DNA of 64,000 nucleotides from Ulva prolifera (taxonomy: Eukaryota; Chlorophyta; Ulvophyceae; Ulvales; Ulvaceae): the NCBI GenBank assembly GCA_023078555.1, contig CM041196.1, forward strand, positions 1,054,001-1,118,000. Direction: 5' to 3'. A model generated the notes under the pieces. It was not told the origin of the DNA and did not search any database. It saw only the letters and a program-made list of their open reading frames with translations. A program made the position numbers and the translations under genes. Shown piece by piece: positions 33,813-46,989 of this stretch. Numbering within the stretch: position 1 is the stretch's first letter; each line of letters opens with the position of its first letter.

Positions 33813-36800
33813 ATGGCGGATCGGTGCAGGCTGTCTGAAACCAACACGCATTGTAATTGCCTGACATGGCGCAGGCACAGCGACCCTGCCATGGACCCCG
33901 CGACGCATATGGGCACTGTACAAGACATCACGGTGCAAATATTGTCATCAAAGTGCAAACTCGTGCTGCAGGTCGGTCCACGCTATCGGTTGAAGAAGTA
34001 CCTGGGCTCAGGGAGCTTCTCAAGCGTATGCTCAGCAGAGGATACGGAGACAGGGGAGTTGGTATGCCTCACGAAAGAACGCAGATATCTCATGTCACAA
34101 CTGCTACGAGACATTCGGATATCTCAAACGCAACCGCCTGGTCATGCCTGACCATTGCAACCTGGAGATGGTGTGCAGGTGGCCCTTAAAAAGATCTCCA
34201 ATGTGAACAGCAACCTAGAGAATGCTCGGATTGTGCTTCGTGAGGTTTGCATCCTCCGACGGCTCTGCCACCCACATATAATCGAGCTGCACGATGCGTT
34301 CTGGAAGCCATCTCCAACTGGTCCGTTCTGAACTGTGCATCCATGGCCTGTTTCACCTTGCAGCAAGCTGGGAAAGTCCAGGTTGCTCCTGAGAATTCCA
34401 GAGAAAATTCAACCATAGGCAGCATACTTCCCACCTATCACATTAATGCAAATGCCCTGACCACAGAGCATGACAGTGTCTCATGCACTGCCTTGCTCAG
34501 ATGTGCAAAAGTGCTGTAACAAATAACCGAGACACCGGCGCTTCTGCAGGCAGGATGAAGCTTGTGGGAGGCAAGCTCGTGCGGTCAGGCATCGATGTGT
34601 ACCTCGTGATGGAGCACTGCGGAGGAGGGGACCTCCACGAGCTCCGCGGGCAGCTCACCGCCGGCCAGATCCGCAGCCTCATGCACCAGCTGCTCACCGC
34701 GGTGCATTACATGCATGGCCTGAACGTGTGGCATCGCGACCTCAAGAGCGCAAACGTCCTCCTGACCGTGCATGAGGGCCGCCACATCGCCAAGGTCGCC
34801 GACCTCGGTGCGCCCCTCCACTTGCTGCTCTCCTTTGCCTCTCTGTACTCTGCCCTGAGGTGGTCTGCTTTGTACATCTGGAGTAGGGCTCCGGGTCCAC
34901 GAGGGGCGTGCCCATGTCAGGTTTGGGCCCCCGAAGGGAGTCTAGGTGATGTCACTGAGAGCAGTACAACGCCGACACCGTGGGAACCTGGGCCGGGACG
35001 TCCAATCCCCCCCCTGACGATCGCCTTCTGCACATAGCTGAGTGGTCACCAGCGGGGACGGTGTTTACGCAATGTTATGCGGTGAATGGCGGTGGTGGAT
35101 TTGTGGTGCTCCATCGCCGTCGTTGTGGTGCATGCGGCGCTGCCTGCCTCTGTCGACCGTGTCCTTGTACACACACCTGTGTGAGCATCGGTGGCTAGCA
35201 CAGCTCTAGCGTGCCTGCTGCCGTGTTGCACATCGCCGTCTTGCACGCCTGCCTGCAGTTTGATCCTCGTTCCGAGAGGCACCGCACGGATGTATGTGGG
35301 GGCATTGCAGTGTTGTGGGCCCTGCATGAGTGCCGTGCACAGTGCGGAAGATCAGTGCAGGAAGTGCGCGGAGCGGGGCGCGGGGTGAGCAGGAGGCGCG
35401 CAGCGACCGCGAGGTGCGGCGCACGCTCGACAACCTCGTCAGCACGCCCTCCGGCGTCACGATGAAGGTCACCGCCCTCGACCCAAAGCTCATCGCCGAG
35501 GCACAAACGATGACCAAGTGCGCGCCCCCTCCACTGCACTCTGCATGCCCGCCGATGCAGTGCCGAGCGCGCCTGTAGACGCTGTTCGCGGTGCTTCGGG
35601 GCTCAGCAGCGCCTCTCGCTCATGCCTGTGAGAGAGGGCATAGGCATGCGGTCAATGTGCTCCATCAGTCAGCATCTGAATGCACCAGCAGTCTGTGCGG
35701 GGCATGCCCTGGCAGTGTGGAGCGCGCCGACCCTTCTCATGCCGCTCAGGCTGTTTTTCCTTGGCTCCAGATCCACGGTGATGACTGCGCTGGCCCGCGC
35801 GTCCGCCGACGCATCATGCATCTCGGTTTCCTCGTCCCTGGGTGGCAGGACCCATCGCTTGCATTGACAGGCACCGGAGGACCGCTTTCATGCATGACCT
35901 TTTACATTCAAAGCGATTGTGCTACACGCACCCGACCACCAGACCCTCTCACAGTACCCTGCGGCGGTGCAGGAGGGTGTGCACGCCGTGCTACCGCGCC
36001 CCGGAGGTCGTGCTGGCGCGCGGCCGCTACTCCTCCGCGATGGACATGTGGTCCCTCGGCTGCATCTTTGGGGAGCTGCTGCAGCGCATGGAGCGCACCG
36101 GCGCCTCCTTCACACCCAACCTCGCCATCATGCCCGTCTTCCAGTTCTCCACGTGGTCCCCCAACACGCCGGACCTCGGGGTCAGCCTGCGGGACACCGA
36201 CGACGCCATCGCCGGCCGCGTGCGCCCCCCCTGGCCTCCCCCTCGCGCGTGTGTGCTCTGCCCTGCGTTTGCCTGAGATCCTGCGAGTTTTTCGATCCGG
36301 CCCTTGCGCATGTGTGGCACTCTTCTGGTCTGACAGGGGCCCGGCCAGATTGGCTGGGCAGATGGGCTGCACGCTACTCCTGACCGGGTAATCGTCTTTT
36401 TGTGTCAACGCTGCAGCTAGAAGGTCTGGTGCTCTGCTTGTGGCAGAGATGGTGCAAGCATTCAGGAAATGTGCAAGAAATAGCTGCCCAGGACAGGAGG
36501 CTTGTTCTTGCAGCTGTCCGACATCTGCAATTGGGCTCTTCTCAACCTGCGCTGCATGCACTAGTGGCCACGTCAGGGCTGCACGCAGATGTTGTCAGCC
36601 TGTTGCCGGGCAACACCGGTGTGTGAGATGTGGCACACGGAACAGGTGGCGGTTGGTGCAGGAGCTGTCGGCGATTTTCGATGTGATCGGCACACCCGAG
36701 TGGGCGTGCATCGAGGGCGTCGAGTCCGAGCGGTGGCGCAGCTTCCTGCGCCGTCTGCCCGCGCAGGCGCCGCACCTCATGCGCCGCTTCGGCGCGGCCG

Positions 36801-39297
36801 GGGAGCCCGCCGTCGACATGCTGCGCCGCCTCCTCGCCTTTGACCCGCAGCGCAGGTGCCGCCCCGCCTGCGCTCCCCTCTGCGACACCTCTCACACATG
36901 CATGCAAACTTCAGAACGCCGCACAGACTGTGAGTACTGGAGGCTGGAAACGAGGGTGGGAGCATTCGTGGAGGACGTTGATCGCTGCTCATGCCAACGG
37001 AATCGTATCACCCGAGAACCGCTCTGACACGTAAACTTCACAAACGGAACTGTATGATTGTGACTCGATTGTCACATTGCAACGCATCACAATGCTGCCG
37101 CGCAGGTGTTGCGCTGAGGAGGCCCTCTCGCACGAGTACCTCCGCAGCGCCGGCGACGACCCCTACGCTACCGCCGTCCCCGCGGTGGATGAGGCGGACC
37201 AGCCTGCACAGCCGCCTTTCACCGACATCGACATGAGCTCGCCATTCGGCGCCGCGTCGCCGGCGGCCGCCTCACTGCCGCGGCCGACGGCCGCAGTGCC
37301 GTTGCCGGGGGACCCGTCTGAGATCCAGAAGATCGGCCGGTCCAAGACGGCGGTGCCGGAGGAGGCGCAGCGGCGGCGGCAGTCATCGTTTGAGGCGGGC
37401 CTGCGGCTGGCCGCGACTGCGGGCGGGCTGACGGGCGGGACGGGGCCGGTGTGGCCGGCGATGAGGGCGGACGGCGGCTTGACGTCCACGAACGGCTCGT
37501 CCAGGGGGAAGCGCTACCGCTCGGCAAGCTGCGACATCCCCGCAGGGGAGGCGGTGCCATCCAACAAGCCAGGTGTGCGGTACAGGGAGCCACAGCGACT
37601 GTTTCAGATCGCGCTGCACGATGCTGCTGCAAGCCCAGGCACCTTGGGCATGCATGCATGCGGATGTTCATATTCAACAGCTGCGTGTTTGAGACGCATG
37701 TACGCACGATGCACCGTGCCGCTGCTGCAGGGGCCGAGCCGGCGCGGAGGCGCAGCTCGCAGCACTACTACCACGTGCCGGAGCCCGCGGCGGCCCTGGA
37801 GGCGCTGGAGGTGGAGCTCGACCGCCTCATCTCCACCAACGGCGGCTCCGCCGACACCGCGCAGGCCGAGGCCGTCGCCTGCAACGCCGTGTGCACCCTC
37901 ATCAAGCAGGAGTGCGACGCCGAGGTGCGGCCCCACCCGCCTCCTTCTCCCCAGGCCCCAGCAGATTGCAACCACACCGCGCTGCTGGCGCAGGGCGTGT
38001 CACGGGCAGCCCTGCCCATGCATGTAGTATTACACAACCTGCGAGTGTGTGGCTGTTTTACGGACGGCTGCCTGCTGCTGAGAGGTGAGCCGCCACACCG
38101 TGTCGCCGACGGAGAGCGCGTGTGGGGCAGCACTGCCCATGCATGCACTGTTCAGCCCGTGATACCGTGGCGGCGACGGGTGGACTGGGAGGTGGCGGCA
38201 TCGTTCTGTGATGATGCTGTCAACAGCACACGCCCTTTTGCCGGTGTGCAAGCTGCGTGCTTGAGGGGAGGCATGACCAAACCAGACCTGTCCCTGCGAG
38301 CTCAAATCAGAGACACGCAGCGGAGACGCAGCGGAGACCTGTACTGTCTGATTGCTTTGCCGCCGCCGTTCGTAGATGCAGCCTGGTTGCAGATGTGCAC
38401 AGTGCGAATGGTGTTGTTGTGCAGGCGGAGAGGCAGCGGATGCTGCGGAAGCAGCGGCGGCCGCAGCACACTGCGTCGTCGCCAGGCGAGCAGACGGGTT
38501 TCCAGCGGCGGTGGTGGGGCCGCAACCAGCCCCTGGAGCGGGACCCGCGCAACATGTCGGCTTCGGTTGCGCGGTCATCGCCCCCGTCCCCGCCACATGT
38601 TGACCGCCTGCGCCGCCTTTCCATCGACGACGGCTCAGGGTGCGCTCCTTGTAGCCATCCGGCACCGGGCTTGCATCTCACGCATGCCTGACACCCATGT
38701 GCAACGGCCACTGAGATGTGGACATGCATGAATGAAAGCCACGTCAGGCAGGGAGGGCTGGAGGATCCATACGAAGGACATTTGTGGCCGATTTGCTTGG
38801 GTGATGTCGCGCTGGTGCTGCTGCAAACGTACTGCTGTATATATCTGCCTTGGCATCCACTGTGCTTGTCTGGGGACATGGCTCACGGGGACGTGCTTCG
38901 TCAGCCGATACACACTCCACCCATGGCCACCTCGCGCCACGTGAGTGCTTGCAACGTGCTGGTGTGCACTAATTCGCTGTCCAGTTATTGACTGGCAACG
39001 CAGTGACTCACCCCACAGCTGGCGCGTATCACTCGCAGGCCCTGCCGTGCAACCGCCCTGCCGCTGTGCAGGCCGCTGCGGGTGTCAGGCAGCCCCCGGT
39101 TCCTGACCGGCACCGACGACAGCGGCACCCTGGCGAAGCCGGAGGAGCAGCTCAAGCCGGGGCGGCACGACGAGTGGAGCCTCGCGAGCGGCCACGACCT
39201 CACCGCGCCGGAGGGCCCCGTCTGGGGCGGCGGCCTCGGTGGCATGGACGTCGACGAGGCGACCCAGAAGGTCATCTCCCGCCAGCAGCTGCGCTAG
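33813..39297 (+). CDS. CMGC/MAPK-like protein kinase with long C-terminal tail
   Basis: Exons: 33813-34061, 34179-34320, 34550-34807, 35361-35517, 35973-36219, 36662-36855, 37106-37572, 37731-37924, 38425-38639, 39093-39297. All phases agree; the sum is 775 aa, or 749 if translation starts at the ATG at 33,891. The kinase motifs are glycine loop GSGSFSSV (about residue 65), [17 protein letters not shown] (about 192), DLG in place of [31 protein letters not shown] and LLAFDPQRR. The last three are CMGC/MAPK hallmarks. The activation segment carries an insert of about 50 residues, and the TxY phosphorylation site of MAP kinases is replaced by TKR directly before [10 protein letters not shown], so activation by a dual-specificity kinase is unlikely. 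From about residue 420 the tail is low-complexity and Arg/Ser/Pro rich, with phosphosite-like RRLSID. Substrates are unknown. Confidence 0.9.
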
Positions 39298-40830
39298 AGC
39301 GGCGGCGGCGCTGGAGCGCCCATGCCCCTGCTTGCATGTGTGTGCGTTGTTTCAGCTCTCAGCTTTCAGCAAGGGGATCCAGCAGGGCGTCCCCGGTAGG
39401 AGCGGTGCGACAGCGGCGGCTGTGCTCCCGAGCGGCCATGGCCACGCCTGCCACGAGTATGCGCCCGTGAGTGCGCAGCTCTGGCGGTTGGCGGACGTGG
39501 CTCTTTCAGGTTTCAGAGGCTCCTGTGGCGGTGCGGCCGTTGCAGCCGTAGCCAGAACAGGAGCGCAGGTCCCGTATGCATCTCAGCCCAGCAACGCTTT
39601 TTCAACAGCAGCTTTTATTTCCTATTACAGAAGGATGTCATTGCGTGTATGTCCATAGTGGTATGAGGTATGGTTATCGTCGTCGAAAGAGGGCTGTGGA
39701 CAGCCAGATGTGATGGCTACGCAGAAGCCGGGAACACATGAGGGGAAGGAAAATAAAGGGTGTGGTTCGCAGGAGGTGTGCCAGTAGTTTATGCAGCTCA
39801 GAGCGCACATGTGTAACATGGTACAGTGCAAGACGCAGAGGCGGGCGTCCCGCAGCTGGTGCTTTTCAGCATACACCATCTAGCCTGGACAGGACCGTTT
39901 GCTCATTTCCGATGGTCGGCACACTCAAGTCTCACGCCCAAGCTGTCATGCATACATATGTATGTGCGCGTGCCTGGCCCAGTGCCATGAACGAGTGGGT
40001 TTGCGAGTGGATTCCCAGCAATGGCCTGATGCCCGGCCTCTGTCCTTTGTAACTACATACGTATGTACTGTACTGTGAATCTCAGCGCTAGCTGGCTTCT
40101 TCCTGCTGCCTGCAGTTCTGCAGCATTCCTCAGGGGCCTGTCTGGCCCGTGTGATCTCTACCATTGCTCAGAGGTCTCACGCCGCATCTGAAACAATACG
40201 TGTTGTCCCCATTGTCCGGAGTTGTCAATGTCCTCCCGAGGATGCGGCTAAGAAAATCCGAATTCACTTGCACTTTTCACATGGCCAGGCGGCAGCTACA
40301 GCCAAGCATGCAGGTTTTCACATCACTGTTGCACCGGCAAATGCCAACATGTTTAGCTGGTCAACCCAAAACATTTGTACATGGTGCTCGGTGCGATGAC
40401 ATGTCTTCGTTCGAACACCCAACATTCATAGAGAGCAACACGCTGCCATGGCCGTGCACGCAGAATCAAAATACAATATCTCTGAGCCAACGCCACAGTC
40501 ACAGGAAGTTGATTTTGGCAGAGACACGTGACCAGTTGTTCTAATAGACGTTGGTCAGTGAATGTAGTTGAAGCGTTACTGACACCGCGTGGACGTCAAC
40601 ATTTAGCCGCGGAACAGCAACAGATGGTCACCACTGTGAATCTTGGGACCACTCCTGTGACAGGAGTCCTGTCGGCTACACTGCCTGGTTGCATGCTTTA
40701 AAATTGGTGCTCACAATTGGTGCTCTGCCATGCAATGATCCGTGCGCTTCAAAATTGTTTTACGAAATTGTCACAGTCGTCACAATTGGCTGATTAAGCA
40801 GCCGCAGCGCCACATGTTCTGATTAGGTCT

Positions 40831-40856
40831 GATCGGATCAGCCGGCTGATCCGATC
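40831..40856. repeat. Perfect 26-bp palindrome
   Basis: GATCGGATCAGCC is followed by its exact reverse complement. It lies 180 bases left of two further palindromes. Confidence 0.95.
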
Positions 40857-41012
40857 ATGCATATGCGTCATCAAGGGCACCTCGAGATGTCGACAGGCGT
40901 CATTCCGTAGCGCGCTATAACGTCTCGAAAGGCGTATTCCGCATGAACTGTGCCGTTCCGAAATCATCCATGCAAGCGTAACGGGCGCGATATCGTACGA
41001 CGTTGTCTCTCG

Positions 41013-41042
41013 AAAAGCCCAACTTGATCAAGTTGGGCTTTT
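41013..41042. repeat. Perfect 30-bp palindrome
   Basis: AAAAGCCCAACTTGA is followed by its exact reverse complement. Two bases further on, the 70-bp palindrome begins. The sequence CAAAAGCCCA recurs just right of that palindrome at 41,116-41,125, so the two nest into a larger imperfect foldback. Confidence 0.95.
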
Positions 41043-41044
41043 GC

Positions 41045-41114
41045 ACGCATGCATGCAGTCAGGTCTAGAATCTAGATACGTATCTAGATTCTAGACCTGA
41101 CTGCATGCATGCGT
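41045..41114. repeat. Perfect 70-bp palindrome
   Basis: Thirty-five bases starting ACGCATGCATGCAGTCAGG are followed without spacer by their exact reverse complement, centred on TACGTA. It contains TCTAGA-type and GCATGCATGC blocks. Together with flanking CTTTTG and CAAAAG it gives an imperfect foldback of about 90 bases. No gene overlaps it. Confidence 0.97.
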
Positions 41115-43054
41115 ACAAAAGCCCAGTACTGTCCACCTGCATGTCCTTCTTTCTGGAGACCCCCGGATATGCCGGTGACATCAGCACAGTCATCTGGTTC
41201 AATGTTAGCATGACGGCAGTCGCACTGGCAGATGCCGACGGTTTTGTGCAGCGTGCAGCGTGGCCACGATGCGTGAATTCACTTCATTTAAATGGCTGTA
41301 CATGTGGAACAGCTGCAGTTGCAAAAGGGAAGCCCATGCATATGCAGCCATAAAAAACAGGGGGGGGGGGGGAGGGGGGCGAATCCAGTGATATCTTGAA
41401 CCCCAGAGAATTAATTGTCAACTGATAAGGATAGGATGCATATATAGTGCTACTTGAGTGGCAGCCTCACCCCATAACGGGTACTGAGTTGGTATCAGTT
41501 ACCTGATGCACAATTGTCAACTTGAATTTAAATCTAAAGGATATGCAGGACCTGCTCAATGGGTCTGTATGCGTCGCAAGGACAATGCCAATGCCGATCC
41601 TCGAGGATCACCGGCAAGGTACTGGTGTTTGTTAATATGTGTATGAGAGAGGGTGTCGGCCCACAGTGTGCTACAATTCAACTTAAGGACAAAGCAAGCA
41701 AAGCAGGTAGCACCGCGAGCAACAACCAGGGGAATCGCACACCACGCAACCAGACACACACAGCACACACCACGCCTTGCTGCCTTTGTCCTTGTAACAC
41801 ACACAGCACACACCACGGTATAAAAGCTACCCCCTCCGTTTCAGGAGGTCGTGGCTTCGATTCTGCGTGCGATTTGGGGAATCGAAACGGCCGTGCATGA
41901 CCACCTCGCTTAGCACAGGAGGAGGCCCTGTGAGTTGCGTACCGTTGTCTGAGGGGGGTTTCCAGGTAGTTTACCCCTTCGGCATATGTGGTCCCGTTAA
42001 CTCAGAGCTGTCAATGTCCAATAGGATACGGCTTGGTAATTCAGATTTACTTTGCTTTACACCAACGCACCCACGCAGGTACATGGGGTGTTGGTCTAAA
42101 TATTTTTATCTTTGTTGCGTCCGTCAACCCGGAAAATCGTATTTTGATATACCTAGCTGCGTACCTCAAAAGCCCAGCGTTACACGTTGCATGTCGGTGC
42201 ATTTAATTTAGTGTGGAACATGTGAATCTACCAAGCCATTTTTTACTGGAGCTCAACGGCCCTAGATAGATGGGACTACTTGGACAAAGGGGTGAGCCGC
42301 TTGGAGCCCCTCAGTCATCATTCAGATGAGGCAGCCCTCATCGTGTACATGGCAGTTCCTCACACTTCTTTATCTTCATAATGCTAGATATGAAATAGCA
42401 TTACCTGCTACAGCTTCTGCTACGTTGGAATGTTCTTCAACAAACTAAATTGAAGCAACAAGCAGAAAGCAGAAGCATTACTGCGGGGAGCTTGTGTTCA
42501 GCTGAATTTGTTTTTGCACGTGATTGTTCCTCCTGTTCCCAGGCATGCAGATGGAGACCCAGGTTCGTCTACACAGGTGGTCGCCCATACGGGTGTCATA
42601 ATTATGCATTACCCGCCCATATGTTCAATAAGTTATTGGGAGGGTTTCTCCAGCACCAGGGGAGATAGCAATCCATGCTCATGCATGCTGACCACCTCTG
42701 CTCTACCCACATGTATATACTACCTCCCTGAACACTAACCGCGGTAATCAGTCCACTGGCAATTGCTGTTGACCATGACTGACAGCCTGGCCACTTTGTT
42801 CGCTGTTGTGATGTGCAATGTTGCAAAGGCTGGTACTCTGGTGGACATGCACAAGGACATCACAGTACAACAGGTAAGTGTGTGTCTGGAAGGTTGAAAG
42901 GACAATGCTTTGATCCTTGGCTTCTGATCATGCTTCTGATCCTGCCAGCTGTGCAGTCCAGTCATGCTGCACAGGTACTGGATCATGGTACAATGATTCG
43001 GCTGGCTACCATGCATTGCATTGGAGGTGTAAGCTTGATACATGCAGATGAAAC

Positions 43055-43098
43055 AAATTCAGATTCCCAGCCCTAGCTGGGGCTGGGAATCTGAATTT
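43055..43098. repeat. Near-perfect 44-bp palindrome
   Basis: AAATTCAGATTCCCAGCC is mirrored by GGCTGGGAATCTGAATTT around a short centre, with a single mismatched pair. Confidence 0.93.
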
Positions 43099-43700
43099 GC
43101 TGGCCTAGGCTTGAAGCAGCTAGGCTCAAACTCAAGCTAGGATGGATCAACGCAAAATGCAACACAACATCGGTCAACACATCATGCTGCACACCAAGCC
43201 TGGCGAAGGCTTTTGCTTGAAGAGACATGAGCACGATTGTCCTGCAGCTGCTGCAGTGGACAGTGTACTAGAAATCGGAGTCCCTTAGCAACCACTCTTG
43301 GCCATAATACACAAAGCCTGGCAAAGCATCTACGAGCCAGGATATTCCGCACGGATCATGTGTGTACTTGGTGCATAAATATGCAACTCGCCGCGGACAT
43401 GCTGCAGCTAGCCGAATCATCAGGTCATCAATTGCAACTGCAGCACACACGCGCGGTGCACGTGCCCATCGATGCATTGAAATGAATATGCTCATGTACG
43501 GGACTGAATAGTGTCGTTGGTTTGCGTGTTACCACGGCAGAGTCGCAGAGGTACGTAGCTCTGTACGCACAACACCTCGCAGCCCCGACAGACCAGCATC
43601 GCGCCCACAGACGTCATGTATGACAAAGACAAAATTGGAGAGGCCCGTATCACCGCCGGGGAAACGTTATGTGTGTGCGTGTGTGCACGTTCCTCAGCTG

Positions 43701-43724
43701 AGCTCAGTCGAATTCGACTGAGCT
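43701..43724. repeat. Perfect 24-bp palindrome
   Basis: AGCTCAGTCGAA is followed by its exact reverse complement (centre GAATTC). It lies just before a possible exon start at 43,741. Confidence 0.92.
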
Positions 43725-44368
43725 GTGCCTGTCGAACAGGCCCAGCGGATACACTCCACATCGCATGCGCACACGGCGCCATGGGCGGCGCAGTATCTCC
43801 GGGATAAGCTGTTGGTAAGTGCGCAGGAATTCACGGCTCGGCAGCGGCCGGATGCAGCTGTGCACGCTGCTTTGAACAGGGCTCGACCCTCGGCTAGCGC
43901 TCGAGCAGTTCGACGTCTCGTTGCCTGCATCAGTCACGTTGCCTGGACGTATGCAAGCCCCAGATCTATGTGTGCAGCCGGATGCGCGGCTTCGCATACT
44001 AACGTACAGCGCAGATACCACAATCGCGAAGCGTGTCTCAGTAGATGCACGCCTGGCATGTGTGTGCCAGGCGCGTGAGCCGCCCATGCACGTAATGGCA
44101 GCCACGAAAGGAATCTTGAGCAGTTGGGCAAGAGACGCACCCACCTGCAGTACACGTGATGGGAGTTCACTCTCTCGAAAGCCTTTCCACTGTCCTCAAT
44201 TAGTTTAGAAGCTGAGAGTTGGGATGTGAACGTCCTCAGGCGTGGCACTGTATCGACTCACTACACACCAGGCCTTATTGCAGATAGCGCTGTTTCGAGC
44301 TTGTAACTGCTATATCTGTGAAGCAGGCGCTGCTAAGGATTCGCAAAATTTTCCAACAGCTGTGACAG

Positions 44369-46669
44369 GACTCTGTATATCTGGGTACGGGAATTGAGCC
44401 GAGTTCACGAAATGGGCTTTACGGAGGTCTTAGCTGTCATGCAGCGCGTGCTTCCCAAGCGGCGACAACAAAACACTTTCGAAGCTCTGGAGGCTGATGA
44501 AGACGACGATGAATCATGGAGAGGGTCCATGGGGACCAGCACCGAGGACTGGAATCGAATTCAGGAAGGGCAGCGCATGCTCCAGCTATCGACATCTCTG
44601 TGGTACGGCAGCCAAACACTGCAAATACTCAACATGGCGGGATTGTATGCGCGGTCTGTTCTTGTTTCTTGAATGAGCGCCTCACCTGGTGCGTGTCAGC
44701 CGAGATGCTGCGGCGTTGTCCGAAAATCTGTTCACATGCTGCCATTTTGTCCACGCCGCGAATCTCTGGATCATGGTTGTGGTATTGTATGAAATGTGCC
44801 TGGTGTTCCAGTGCGGATTGGATCTTTGCCGCACCATGTGCTGTTGCAGCAACGCGCCTGGTGCGCAGTATGTAAAGAGCCTGGCCTCACTTTCGACATG
44901 TGAGTAGTCGTACGCACCAGCTTCCTTATCACATGGCAACTGCCTATACTAAACAGAAACGGCGCATCCCCCGCGTTGGCAGACAGTGCATCGCTTGCCG
45001 AGAACGCTTTGCAAGCAGAATCCAGAGTAGGTATGTCACCTCGGGTTTTGCTCCGCAGGTTTGGAACAGACCAAGGACCGTTCGATATGAAGGATCATGA
45101 GCGCTATGAGCTGCTTTATGGCCGTCCTATTGGTGTCGAAGATCCTATGCTAGAAGCGTTGCGAATGCAACGACACCACATACAAGGCGGCATTTATGTC
45201 GAGCCCGTTGCGTACGCGAGAGAATCGTCCGGGTTCACGCCTTACACAAGCACAGACGGACTCTTACCGACACATGATGCTGATGGAGATGTCGACAAGT
45301 TACCGCAGCGGCGAGGAGCAGCCGCACGCGACAGTTGGCCAGCGCCCTCGCAAGCGATGGAGTCTGCAGATGCCCATCCTGCAGACTCTGAGAGCCGTAG
45401 ATTGACACATCTGGCGTCGTTCCAACGGTGGGATATCTCCAATCGCTTCCTATGCAGTGCAAGGGCTTGCGAACACGCCTTGCTTTCGTGGCCATTCTGG
45501 ATCGTTTTGCTTGCACCGCAAACGGCGTATGCAGCATGATTGATACACGCATGCGGTCCAACATACATGCCCGTCACTGTCCTCATCTCAGTCGTTGTCT
45601 GTGGTATGATACATCCTCCGTGCGCTGGATCCGAAACTTTTGAAACCGTGAGATTAGTGTCCACTGAACACTTTTCAGTTTGTGCTCCTGCTATCACTCT
45701 GGAGTCTAACATGATGCCTAAAGTTGTCTCCTTCTTGTGAGAAACCCGCTGAATTGTTAACTTTGATGCCTGTCTTCGATTCGTGATTCATCACTCCCCA
45801 GTGCTACAGCCAGAAGCTCTGACAGATGTGTCAATGTCCACATGGATGTAGCTATGACGTCATGCATGCACACAGATATGGTACGCATTGCTGCAGCTGT
45901 GGTACGCTGGTGCAGGAGGTTACAGCCTAGCATGAGCTGGCAGTATCGGATGACTCGCTTCCGGTGCTCGGAGTGCTCCGAAGACGCCGCAGAGGCAGGG
46001 TCATCGTCCAACCCCAACACGATGCACCCGGCTCCTACACGTCACTGGGACAAACCATGCCACGCCGCCCAACCGACTGGTAGGCCTGCTCCACAGGGCA
46101 GCAAAGCGCAAGACAGCTGCGGCGCGGCTGCTTCGGCTGCGCGCGCATCTGACTCACCAGCCGACGCCATGGCCTCGCTGCACGCGGACGAAGTCGAACG
46201 ACTGCCGGCGTCTCCGGCTGTCGCCATCCCCTCACCGCACCCGGCGGCCGAGAACCAGCCGATCCCGCAGGAGCATGAGGATGACCACATCCACCACATG
46301 GCGTGGAAGTGGCGGTTCACGAAGCGGTGGTGCAAGGAGCAGGACGAGCCGCACGCGGAGCCGTCGCGGCGGGACGCGGCGTTCGTCGAGGCGCTCGCGG
46401 GGGCGCCTTCGGGCGCGTGGTCGCACCTCCTGCGCCGCACAAGCACCGAGGCCGGCCTCGGCGAGCGCGACCCCAACACGCTCACTGAGAGCTTCCTGTT
46501 CTCGGACGGCGGCGAGGACACGGGGGCCGCGGCGCTCGCGGGGGGTCCCCGCTGGCAGCACCACGGCCCCCTGCGCACGAGCTTGGACAGCCGTGCGGGT
46601 AGCTGCCTCGGAGCGGTGCAGGAGCGTGGGAGGTTTGAGGGGCGCATTCGCGGCGGCGCTGCGCTGTAG
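44369..46669 (+). CDS. Unrecognised protein with one likely membrane helix (5' end unresolved)
   Basis: Four exons keep phase: 44369-44653, 44700-44860, 44983-45427 and 45916-46669 (stop TAG 46,667-46,669). The first reads TLYIWVRELSRVHEMGF and then an acidic run EADEDDDESW. The second holds a hydrophobic stretch (LWIMVVVLYEMCLVFQCGL) that fits a membrane helix, followed by Cys-rich RTMCCC. The third includes GPFDMKDHERYELLYGRPIG. The last is long, low-complexity and polar, with SECSED, DDHIHHMAWKWRF and ERDPNTLTESFLFSDGG. The 46-base first intron is unusually short and its donor (GTCTGT) is weak, so that junction is the least certain. The first visible exon begins in phase 2, so at least one upstream exon exists, probably between 43.7 and 44.3 kb. 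I do not recognise the family. Confidence 0.55.
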
Positions 46670-46989
46670 AGGGCATGGGGGCTGCTGCGGAGACTGCGTG
46701 GTTAGAGGTGAGCCTGTGCGGCGAATGGCTTCGGCCGCGTGAGGCACGTGTACAGTCTCAGGTCCCCCGCGCCCGATGAGGGCGGGGCCACCTGTGCGAC
46801 ATGCAAGATGATGATACAGAGAGCGTGTCAAAGCCTCGAGGCGTGAGAAGGGTGTGTGTGGGGCAGGAGGCCTGATGAGTAGCCTTGATGAGTGGGGATT
46901 GCGGGGACAGATGCGTGATGAATGGCCACTGGCGGCACACATACATGCTGTGCTGCGTGCTGCGCTGCAGCCCCTATGCGCGGGGCCGC

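Larger units (their letters stand above)
39298..44368. other. Gene-poor stretch with several perfect palindromes
   Basis: No gene could be supported over about 5 kb. There are weak candidates: a frame at 42,776-42,871 starting MTDSLATLFAVVM that meets a GTAAGT donor, and a frame at 43,741-43,960 (AAQYLRDKLL) that could be an upstream exon of the gene at 44,369. A forward frame at 41,867-42,211 has no recognisable motif. The stretch also holds a 13-base G run (41,360-41,372), CA-rich sequence at 41,753-41,816 and the palindromes listed separately. Confidence 0.45.

Noticed and set aside
41819..41880. Possible promoter (TATAAAAG) or tRNA (GCTTCGATTC resembles a B box)
   Set aside because: No plausible gene starts downstream, and the arms around the B-box-like sequence do not pair into a tRNA.
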